Assembly (NCBI RefSeq): GCF_010092425.1
Contig: NZ_CP048030.1
Location: 2,863,501 to 2,927,500, forward strand
DNA from: Sinimarinibacterium sp. NLF-5-8
Lineage (GTDB): Bacteria > Pseudomonadota > Gammaproteobacteria > Nevskiales > Nevskiaceae
Length of the DNA: 64,000 nt
Direction: 5' to 3'
Shown: piece by piece, positions 57,631-64,000 of the stretch
Position numbering within the stretch: position 1 is the stretch's first letter
Layout: every line of letters begins with the position of its first letter
Position numbers and translations under genes: made by a program
The notes under the pieces: generated by a model
Database searches by the model: none
Seen by the model: the letters and a program-made list of their open reading frames with translations, nothing else
Told to the model about the DNA's origin: nothing

Positions 57631-58602
57631 ATGGATGCCGAACCGATCAAAGCCATGGGGCGCCGCGCGCTGGAAATCGAGCGCGATGCGATTGCTGCGC
57701 TGCTGCCGAGGGTGGATGCGCAGTTTGTCCGCGCCTGTGAGTTGATGCTCGGCTGTCGCGGGCGGGTGGTGGTCACCGGCATGGGCAAGTCCGGGCACAT
57801 TGGCAGCAAGATTGCGGCAACGCTGGCGTCCACCGGGACACCGGCGTTTTTTGTGCACCCGGGCGAGGCCAGTCACGGCGATTTGGGCATGATCACCCGC
57901 CAGGATGTGGTGGTGGCGATTTCATATTCCGGCGAAACTGCCGAACTGGTGACACTGCTGCCGCTGTTCAAGCGCATGGCCGCGCCGCTGATTGCGCTGA
58001 CCGGCAAACCCGCATCAACGCTGGCGCAAAGCGCGGATGTGCACCTGGACGTTTCGGTGCAGATGGAAGCCTGTCCGCTCAATCTGGCGCCCACCGCCAG
58101 CACCACGGCAACGCTGGCGATGGGCGATGCGCTGGCGGTATCGCTGCTGCACGCGCGCGGCTTCACGCCGGAGGATTTTGCCCGTTCGCATCCCGGCGGC
58201 TCACTGGGGCGGCGGCTGCTGCTCAAGGTCAATGATGTGATGCAAAGCGGCGCGCGTCTGCCGACGGTGCCGCTGTCGGCCAGCCTGCGCGAAGCCTTGC
58301 TGGAGATGACGCACAAGGGGTTGGGGATGACGGCGGTGCTGGATCAGGCGCAGCGCGTCGTCGGCATTTTTACCGACGGCGACCTGCGCCGCGTGCTCGA
58401 TCAGGGGGTGGATGTGCGCGCAGCACAACTGGCCGATGTTTACACGCGCGGCGGCAAGTCGATCGACAGGGACTGCCTTGCCGCCGAAGCGGTGGCACTG
58501 ATGGAACAACACAAGATTACCGCCCTGCTGGTCAAGGACGCTGCGCAGCACTTGATCGGTGTCGTACACATGCATGATTTGCTGCGCGCAGGAGTGATGT
58601 GA
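57631..58602 (+). CDS. kdsD: D-arabinose 5-phosphate isomerase
   Basis: 323 residues: SIS domain (about 40-170: GMGKSGHIGSKIAATLASTG) and two CBS domains (about 205-323, ending LLRAGVM as in E. coli KdsD). Converts ribulose 5-phosphate to arabinose 5-phosphate for Kdo, the LPS core sugar. ATG 57631 chosen; GTG 57610 would add 7 residues. First gene of the kdsD-kdsC-lptC-lptA-lptB cluster. Confidence 0.95.
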   Translation: MDAEPIKAMGRRALEIERDAIAALLPRVDAQFVRACELMLGCRGRVVVTGMGKSGHIGSKIAATLASTGTPAFFVHPGEASHGDLGMITRQDVVVAISYSGETAELVTLLPLFKRMAAPLIALTGKPASTLAQSADVHLDVSVQMEACPLNLAPTASTTATLAMGDALAVSLLHARGFTPEDFARSHPGGSLGRRLLLKVNDVMQSGARLPTVPLSASLREALLEMTHKGLGMTAVLDQAQRVVGIFTDGDLRRVLDQGVDVRAAQLADVYTRGGKSIDRDCLAAEAVALMEQHKITALLVKDAAQHLIGVVHMHDLLRAGVM

Positions 58603-59120
58603 TGGAAATCAAAATGAGCAAGGATGTGCGCGCGCGCGCCGAACAGGTGCGCTGCATTTTTCTGGACGTGGATGGCGTGCTCACCGATGGCAAGCTCTAT
58701 ATCGGCGCAAACGGCGAAGAAACCAAAACCAACTTTGTCCGCGATGGCTACGGCATCAAGCTGGCGCTGAAGCAGGGTTTTGAGATTGCCGTGATCAGTG
58801 GTCGCCCTTCGGCTGCGATGCAGCAGCGCTGTGAATGGCTGGGCATCCGCCATGTGGCGATGAATGCGGAAAACAAAGAACAGGTCTACCGCCGCATCAT
58901 CACCCAGCTGGGTTTGAGTGATGCGCAATGTGCGGCGATTGGCGATGACGTGCCTGATCTGCCGCTGATGCAGCGGGTGGGGCTGGCGATGAGCGTGGCC
59001 GATGCGCACCCCAGCGCACTGGCAGCGGCACATTGGGTCAGCCAGTACAACGGCGGCCATGGCGCCGTGCGCGAGGCACTGGATCTGATTCTCGGCAGCC
59101 AGGGCAAACTGCCCGCATGA
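58602..59120 (+). CDS. kdsC: Kdo 8-phosphate phosphatase
   Basis: 172 residues of the HAD superfamily; FLDVDGVLTDG (about 20-30) carries the nucleophile Asp, with a later GDDVPDLPL. Releases Kdo from Kdo 8-phosphate. ATG 58602 shares a base with the kdsD stop and has GGAG 7 bases upstream. Confidence 0.95.
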   Translation: MEIKMSKDVRARAEQVRCIFLDVDGVLTDGKLYIGANGEETKTNFVRDGYGIKLALKQGFEIAVISGRPSAAMQQRCEWLGIRHVAMNAENKEQVYRRIITQLGLSDAQCAAIGDDVPDLPLMQRVGLAMSVADAHPSALAAAHWVSQYNGGHGAVREALDLILGSQGKLPA

Positions 59121-59701
59121 GTGCGGCAGCGACGGCGCCCGGCAAGGCGCGCGGCAACGGCTGGTTCGTGCTGGGCGTGGCGTTGGCAGGGCTGGCGGCC
59201 TATGTGAGTTTTGACAGCTTTACTCCGGCGCCGCAGACCGCCTCGTCTGCATCGGCTGTGGAGCGCCCACGCTACCGACTGGAAGGCGCGACCTGGCAGC
59301 GGTTTGATGAGGACGGGACTGCGCTGTTCACCGCGCGCGCGCGATCGATCGATTACTTTGACGACGCTTCAATGCAGTTGCTCGCCGTAGACGTGCAGAC
59401 CCATGCGCCGCAAGGTCAGTGGCAGTTGCAGGCCGAGCGGGGTCGCGTCCCCGCGCACCAGACGCGGATCAGGCTGGAGCCGCAGGCGCAGATCAGCGGA
59501 CGATCCGCACGGTTGGCGTCGCTGACGATGCAGACCCCGGCGCTGTGGATGGATTGGCAGACGCGACAGATTTTTACCGATGAGCCGATCCGCGCGCGCG
59601 CGCCGGGCTGGGCGCTCGATGCGCGCGGCCTGCGTGCCGACTGGAGCGCGCAGAAAGTGGAGTTTTTACATGACGTGGATGTGCGCCATGCACCCGGGTA
59701 A
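59117..59701 (+). CDS. lptC: LPS export protein LptC
   Basis: 194 residues, one N-terminal membrane helix (about 18-34) and a periplasmic beta-jellyroll. It links the LptBFG inner-membrane complex to LptA. Overlaps kdsC by 4 bases. Sequence conservation is low, as usual for LptC, so the call rests on topology and position. Confidence 0.88.
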   Translation: MSAAATAPGKARGNGWFVLGVALAGLAAYVSFDSFTPAPQTASSASAVERPRYRLEGATWQRFDEDGTALFTARARSIDYFDDASMQLLAVDVQTHAPQGQWQLQAERGRVPAHQTRIRLEPQAQISGRSARLASLTMQTPALWMDWQTRQIFTDEPIRARAPGWALDARGLRADWSAQKVEFLHDVDVRHAPG

Positions 59702-60212
59702 AACCCTGGCAGCCATGCTGCTGCTTGCCCCGGCGCTGTTGCAAGCCGCGCCGGCCGATGACTTTCGTCCGAGCGGCCCGGTGACGTTGACCGCAGACCG
59801 TGGCGAATGGACGCAAGGGGGGCAGATGCGCTACCAGGGCAACGTTGCCCTGGCCTCCGACACGTTGACGATCCGGGGGCAGACCATGCAGGTCACCCAG
59901 CTGGCGGGCGGACAATTCACCGCGTTGATCAGCGGCGACCCGGCACAACTCGATCACGCCGCCCAGCCCGGCGCCCAAGGGGTGGCGGCGCAGAGCGTCA
60001 GCGCGCGCGCGCAGCAGATCGAATATGACTCGCGCAATGGGGTGGTCGAACTCAAGCAGCAGGCGCAACTGACGCGCGGCGGTGATGAAGTCAGCGGCAA
60101 CGCCATCAGCTACGCCGTGGCCGAACGCCGGGTGCGCGCCAGTGGCGGCGATGGCGGGCAGGTGCGGATTGTGATTCAACCGCCCGCGCCCAAAGCCAAG
60201 GACGCGCCATGA
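59670..60212 (+). CDS. lptA: LPS transport periplasmic protein LptA
   Basis: 180 residues with a signal peptide (cleaved near LQA-APA) and OstA-like beta-jellyroll repeats. Forms the periplasmic LPS bridge. ATG 59670 has GGAG 7 bases upstream and overlaps the end of lptC by 32 bases; ATG at 59688 is an alternative. Overlaps lptB by 4 bases. Confidence 0.88.
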   Translation: MTWMCAMHPGKTLAAMLLLAPALLQAAPADDFRPSGPVTLTADRGEWTQGGQMRYQGNVALASDTLTIRGQTMQVTQLAGGQFTALISGDPAQLDHAAQPGAQGVAAQSVSARAQQIEYDSRNGVVELKQQAQLTRGGDEVSGNAISYAVAERRVRASGGDGGQVRIVIQPPAPKAKDAP

Positions 60213-60940
60213 GTGCGACGATCACCCTGCGCGCGCAGAACCTGCTCAAGCGCTACAAAAAGCGCACCGTGGTGCGCGATGTGTCGATGCACGTTTCGGC
60301 GGGTGAAATCGTCGGGCTGCTCGGCCCCAATGGTGCGGGTAAAACCACCTCGTTCTACATGATCGTGGGTTTGGTGGCCGCCGACGGCGGCAAGGTTGAA
60401 TTGGATGGCCGCGACATCACCGCCTTGCCGATGCACGCGCGCGCCAAACTCGGCGTGGGTTATTTGCCGCAGGAAGCCAGCGTGTTTCGCACCCTTTCGG
60501 TGGCCGACAACATCATGGCGATTCTGGAGCTGCGGCCGCTGACGCGCGCGCAGCGCCAGCAAGAGCTGGAAAAACTGCTGGAAGATTTGCACATCACTCA
60601 TATTCGCGATGCCGAAGGCCAGGCGCTTTCCGGCGGGGAGCGCCGCCGCGTGGAAATCGCGCGCGCGCTGGCGGCCGATCCCCAGTTTGTGTTGCTCGAC
60701 GAACCCTTTGCCGGGGTTGATCCGATCGCCGTCGGCGATATTCAAGCCATCGTGCGCCAGCTCAGCGCGCGCGGTATTGGCGTGCTGATCACCGACCACA
60801 ACGTGCGCGAAACCCTGGGCATTTGCAGCCGCGCCTACATTTTGGCCGAGGGCAAGGTCATTGCCGAAGGCCAGCCCGATGCGCTGTTGCAGGACGAAAC
60901 CGTCAAGCGCGTTTACCTGGGCGAATCGTTCAAGCTGTAG
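60209..60940 (+). CDS. lptB: LPS export ABC ATPase LptB
   Basis: 243 residues: Walker [11 protein letters not shown] (about 38-47), the LptB-typical [10 protein letters not shown], signature LSGGERRR, Walker [14 protein letters not shown]. Powers LPS extraction by LptFG, which are not in this window. Its 3' end overlaps the convergent hydrolase gene by 11 bases. Confidence 0.96.
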   Translation: MSATITLRAQNLLKRYKKRTVVRDVSMHVSAGEIVGLLGPNGAGKTTSFYMIVGLVAADGGKVELDGRDITALPMHARAKLGVGYLPQEASVFRTLSVADNIMAILELRPLTRAQRQQELEKLLEDLHITHIRDAEGQALSGGERRRVEIARALAADPQFVLLDEPFAGVDPIAVGDIQAIVRQLSARGIGVLITDHNVRETLGICSRAYILAEGKVIAEGQPDALLQDETVKRVYLGESFKL

Positions 60941-61799
60941 GCGCATGCTGCGCCAAATGCGCCAGCACCACTTCGGCAAAGCGCTGCGGCTGCTCGCAGT
61001 GCATGAAGTGACCGGCGTCTTCAAACCGCGACAGCGCATAACCGGCGCTGAACAAATGCGCCTGGCTTTCAAACATTTCCGCGCCGATGCAGCCGTCTTG
61101 GGCGCCGCAAATCACCTGTGCCGGTACCGCCAGCGGCGCGCCGATCAGCGGCCAGTTGCGCGGGTTGGCCAAAACGCCGGGCAAGCTGCGGTAATAGCCC
61201 AAGGCCGCGCGCTGATATTGCGGCTGCGACAGGCTCGCCAAAACCGGCGCCAGCGCGCGCGCATCGGCCTGCCAGCTCGGCGACCAATGTTTAATGAGCG
61301 CGCGCAGCCAGGCAAAATCGTCGGCCGCCATGCGCCGCTCGGCAATCCCGCGCAGTTGAAAAAAGCCCATATAGCGGGAGCGATAGAGCTGGCGCGCGCT
61401 GGGCTGCAACAAAAACCGGCGCAAGTGCGGCACCGCAGCGGTGACGATGGCGGCCAGCTTGTCCGGCGCTTTGGCGGCGGCGATGTAGGTGGCGACCGCG
61501 CCCCAGTCGTGCCCCACCAGCACCGCGCGCTCGGCGCCGAGGGCGTCGATCAGTGCCAATAAATCGTCTGCCACGGTGGTGATGCGGTAATCGCCATCGG
61601 CGGCCAGAGCCGACGGCGCATAACCGCGCAAAAAAGGCGCGACGGCGTGATAACCGGCGGCAGCCAAATGCTGCAAAACCGGCTCAAAACTGTGCGCGGT
61701 ATCGGGAAAGCCATGCGCACAAATCACCAAAGGCCCTTGCCCGCATTGCAGGGTGGCCAAGGTGATGTTGGGCAGTTCAATATCAACCGATCGGATCAT
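60930..61799 (-). CDS. Alpha/beta hydrolase
   Basis: 289 residues. Nucleophile elbow GHDWGA (about 96-101) with Asp at the nucleophile position, as in epoxide hydrolases and haloalkane dehalogenases; HGFPDT oxyanion segment near 30-35; Asp in CGAQDGCIG and His in [11 protein letters not shown]. Epoxide-hydrolase-like activity is likely but the substrate is unknown. ATG 61799. Confidence 0.85.
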   Translation of the reverse strand: MIRSVDIELPNITLATLQCGQGPLVICAHGFPDTAHSFEPVLQHLAAAGYHAVAPFLRGYAPSALAADGDYRITTVADDLLALIDALGAERAVLVGHDWGAVATYIAAAKAPDKLAAIVTAAVPHLRRFLLQPSARQLYRSRYMGFFQLRGIAERRMAADDFAWLRALIKHWSPSWQADARALAPVLASLSQPQYQRAALGYYRSLPGVLANPRNWPLIGAPLAVPAQVICGAQDGCIGAEMFESQAHLFSAGYALSRFEDAGHFMHCEQPQRFAEVVLAHLAQHAPTA

Positions 61800-61954
61800 C
61801 AAGACATCTCGAAAGCATCAGGGGGTGCCGTCTGCACCGCGCGGCAGTGCCGCCGGTAGCGTGCCGGGTAGTCAAGCCCGCAATTGGTACTTAGCTTAGC
61901 CGCCATTGTCCTGCGGCTGGGTGATGCCCGCCGTTCCGAAAAGGAGTGCGTCTG

Positions 61955-62077
61955 ATGTGGATTGCCATCTTTGTGTTGGTTCTGAGCGTTTGCGTGGCGG
62001 GGGTGCTGCGGATTCAGCAGCGCCAGTATCCGGCCAGTCTGAAACGCCCGCATGAGCGGATCGAGCCGTATCTGTAG
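61955..62077 (+). CDS. Small single-helix membrane protein
   Basis: 40 residues: WIAIFVLVLSVCVAGVL (2-18) is one membrane helix, followed by a basic, polar tail ending RIEPYL. An AAGGAG Shine-Dalgarno lies 9 bases before the ATG. No family recognised; the codon use and ribosome site make it a credible small gene. Confidence 0.5.
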   Translation: MWIAIFVLVLSVCVAGVLRIQQRQYPASLKRPHERIEPYL

Positions 62078-62091
62078 GCGTTGTGGCGGGG

Positions 62092-62454
62092 TCATGGTGC
62101 CGGGGTCAGCGGACAGCCTGCAAACGCAACACCCGCCCAGCCATAGGCCCTGAAATTGCGAATATTGGGGTGGCTGCTGCCATTGGGTGCGGCCTGCACC
62201 TGCCGGTCATGCTCGCCAAAACAGGCCAGCGTCTGTGCCTCGGACAAGCCGTGCAGCCCGGCAAATGCCAGGACTTTGCAGGCGCCGGGATTGTCGCCCG
62301 CGCGATTGTCGAGGGTGCCGTTTTTGAACGCACACGGAACAAAAACATACAGCGTGTCGATCAAGGCCAGCGTGTCGGCAAAACAGATGGTTTCCGGCGC
62401 GCGCGCCAGGCGCGATAAAAAAGTCGTCAAATCCATAAAATGCACGGTTTTCAT
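62092..62454 (-). CDS. HopJ-family protein
   Basis: 120 residues. Segments [19 protein letters not shown] (about 25-43), [28 protein letters not shown] and [17 protein letters not shown] match the HopJ type III effector family name (PF08888). Most members are chromosomal proteins in free-living gammaproteobacteria and need not be effectors. Start uncertain: ATG 62454 or 62436. Divergent from dusC with only 15 bases between. Confidence 0.82.
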   Translation of the reverse strand: MKTVHFMDLTTFLSRLARAPETICFADTLALIDTLYVFVPCAFKNGTLDNRAGDNPGACKVLAFAGLHGLSEAQTLACFGEHDRQVQAAPNGSSHPNIRNFRAYGWAGVAFAGCPLTPAP

Positions 62455-62469
62455 AAGCGGGTAAGGGCA

Positions 62470-63495
62470 ATGCAATTGGCACTGGCGCCGATGGAAGGCT
62501 TGGTCGACGACGTGCTGCGCGATGTGCTCACGCAGGTGGGCGGCGTCGATTGGTGCGTCACCGAGTTTATCCGCATCACCGATCAGCTTTTGCCCCAACG
62601 CAGTTTTTACGCCCTTGCCCCGGAGCTGCACCACGGCGCGCAAACCCGCGCGGGGACGCAGATGCGCGTGCAACTGTTGGGGGCTGACCCGCAGTGTCTG
62701 GCCGAAAATGCGGCGCTGGCCTGCACCCTGGGCGCGCCGGTGATCGACCTCAACTTTGGCTGTCCGGCCAAGACCGTCAACAAATCGCGCGGCGGCGCCA
62801 TTTTATTGCAAGAACCGGAGCTGCTCTATCGCATCGTCACTGCGGTGCGTGCGGCAGTGCCGGCAGCGATTGCGGTCACCAGCAAAATGCGCACCGGCTT
62901 TTTGAATACCGATCTGGCGCTGGACTGCGCGCGCGCGCTCGATGCTGGCGGCTCGGCCGAGATCGTCGTTCATGCGCGCACCAAATTGCAGGCGTATCAG
63001 CCGCCCGCGCACTGGGAGTGGGTGGCACGGATCGCCGAGGTCGTGCGCGCGCCGGTTTATGCCAATGGCGATATCTGGAGCGTGGACGATTGGCAGCGCT
63101 GCCGCAGCATCACCGGCGCGCGCGATTACATGCTCGGCCGTGGTTTGGTGGCGTGCCCCGATTTGGCGCTGCAAATCCGCGCTGCGGCAAAGGGTGAGGC
63201 TTATACGCCGATGACCTGGGATGCGTTGTGGCCGCTGGTGCAACATTTCTGGTGCGGCGTGCGGCGCAAAGTGCCCCCACGCCATGCGCCGGGTCGGATC
63301 AAGCAATGGCTCAAATGGCTGGGACGCAATTATGCCCAGGCCGATGGGTTGTTTACCCGGCTGCGAAAAGAGCTCGATCCGTGCGTCATCGACGCGGCTT
63401 TGGGCGTGGATATGCGCGCGGCGCTTGCGTCGGGTGAGCCCAGACCGCGGCGGCGGCGGTCGTCGGCCTGTGGGCAAAGCCGCGCGGTGATCTGA
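62470..63495 (+). CDS. dusC: tRNA-dihydrouridine(16) synthase
   Basis: 341 residues; flavoenzyme that reduces uridine 16 in t[19 protein letters not shown] at the N-terminus, catalytic Cys in [16 protein letters not shown], and the ANGDI and MLGRGL segments support Dus; the MEG motif and [10 protein letters not shown] favour the DusC branch. The last ~20 residues are an Arg-rich tail unlike the family. Confidence 0.92.
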   Translation: MQLALAPMEGLVDDVLRDVLTQVGGVDWCVTEFIRITDQLLPQRSFYALAPELHHGAQTRAGTQMRVQLLGADPQCLAENAALACTLGAPVIDLNFGCPAKTVNKSRGGAILLQEPELLYRIVTAVRAAVPAAIAVTSKMRTGFLNTDLALDCARALDAGGSAEIVVHARTKLQAYQPPAHWEWVARIAEVVRAPVYANGDIWSVDDWQRCRSITGARDYMLGRGLVACPDLALQIRAAAKGEAYTPMTWDALWPLVQHFWCGVRRKVPPRHAPGRIKQWLKWLGRNYAQADGLFTRLRKELDPCVIDAALGVDMRAALASGEPRPRRRRSSACGQSRAVI

Positions 63496-63519
63496 GCGGG
63501 TTTGCGCGCGCCAGAATCA

Positions 63520-63813
63520 TCAGCCGAGCGATTGCCAGCCGTCACCGTCCAGTGGCAAATCCAGCTGGTCCGGGCGTGCCCAGCCGATGCGTCCACAGGA
63601 CAGCGCCAGCACCTGTTGCCGCCAGGATGATCCGTTGCGTGCCTCGATCAGGCGCAGTTGCGACATCACCCGCAGCGGGGTGCTGCGCAGCCACTCGTAG
63701 CCCGCCTTGACCTCGGCGTCGGGATGAAAGCGCAGGTCGATCCCCACCGGCCACTGACTGCGTGGGCGCGCCGGCAGATAAGACACTTTGGGGGAGGCAA
63801 GAGAGTAGGGCAT
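63520..63813 (-). CDS. Hypothetical protein
   Basis: 97 residues, no signal or membrane segment, no family recognised. Content such as LRFHPDAEVKAGYEWLRSTP looks protein-like and the frame fills an otherwise empty gap, but no Shine-Dalgarno is visible before the ATG. Confidence 0.4.
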   Translation of the reverse strand: MPYSLASPKVSYLPARPRSQWPVGIDLRFHPDAEVKAGYEWLRSTPLRVMSQLRLIEARNGSSWRQQVLALSCGRIGWARPDQLDLPLDGDGWQSLG

Positions 63814-63926
63814 GTCGCAAACAAGTCAGGCGGCAGGATGCAGGCGCAGGGATTTATGTCAGATTTCGGGTGGGTTATGCAATAGGATTTTGTGCGATCA
63901 CCCCCTTCTTTGTGGAATCCATTGTC

Positions 63927-64000
63927 ATGACTGACCGAACCGAGCGTGCCAAGCTGAAGTGGCCGAATGTCCCCGATGTTTATGGCTGGCTGAGCCTTGA
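63927..64000 (+). CDS. Hypothetical protein, N-terminal fragment
   Basis: 24 residues are visible (MTDRTERAKLKWPNVPDVYG at the start), cut by the window end. The WPNVPDVYGWLSL pattern recalls an uncharacterised gammaproteobacterial family, but the name cannot be given with certainty. Confidence 0.6.
   Translation, partial: MTDRTERAKLKWPNVPDVYGWLSL

Overview
The window is about 64 kb of GC-rich DNA, most likely from a gammaproteobacterium. The flanking housekeeping order points there: coaE-zapD-yacG on the left, and an ABC pair-ibaG-murA-hisG-hisD plus kdsD-kdsC-lptC-lptA-lptB on the right. The genus cannot be fixed from sequence alone. In the middle sits a catabolic region of about 44 kb for monoaromatic hydrocarbons.

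Layout. (1) 1-2244: 3' end of an unknown gene, then coaE, zapD and intact yacG. (2) 2271-18147: a DmpR/MopR-type sigma-54 activator on the minus strand. Divergent from it, behind a good -24/-12 promoter, is a phenol hydroxylase plus meta-cleavage operon (dmpKLMNOP, ferredoxin, catechol 2,3-dioxygenase, GlcG-like protein, dmpC, dmpD, dmpE, dmpH, ABM-domain protein, GST, dmpF, dmpG). It ends at a perfect 13-bp hairpin terminator. (3) 18423-25207: a second sigma-54-type promoter driving an envelope operon (YCF48-like lipoprotein, RND/MMPL transporter, DUF1302 outer-membrane protein, DUF1329 periplasmic protein). (4) 25371-28911: TodS/TodT-type two-component system. (5) 29091-33657: four-component toluene monooxygenase operon (tmoABCDEF type), followed by an AraC-family regulator. 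(6) 34737-46149: a second envelope set with two divergent RND transporters, two DUF1329 proteins, one YCF48 protein and one DUF1302 protein. (7) 46304-46402: a 99-bp repeat of the 3' end of yacG. (8) 46692-51310: sulfate ABC transporter operon with an embedded degenerate response regulator. (9) 51364-64000: histidine, peptidoglycan and LPS-transport genes, HopJ-like gene, dusC and small genes.

How it works together (inference from families). The toluene monooxygenase would convert benzene or toluene to phenol or cresols. The phenol hydroxylase would make catechols, and the extradiol dioxygenase with the dmpC/D/E/H/F/G enzymes would take these to pyruvate and acetyl-CoA (or propionyl-CoA). The DmpR-like protein probably senses phenols, and TodST probably senses the hydrocarbon. 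Two copies of an RND/DUF1302/DUF1329/YCF48 set are interleaved with the catabolic operons, and one has a promoter resembling the phenol promoter. They are the best candidate here for an uncharacterised trans-envelope system handling aromatic or hydrophobic compounds.

The 97/99-identical direct repeats of the yacG 3' end (2146-2244 and 46304-46402) bracket the whole catabolic block exactly. This suggests it arrived as one island at the yacG locus. No integrase, transposase, tRNA, rRNA or CRISPR array was recognised in the window.
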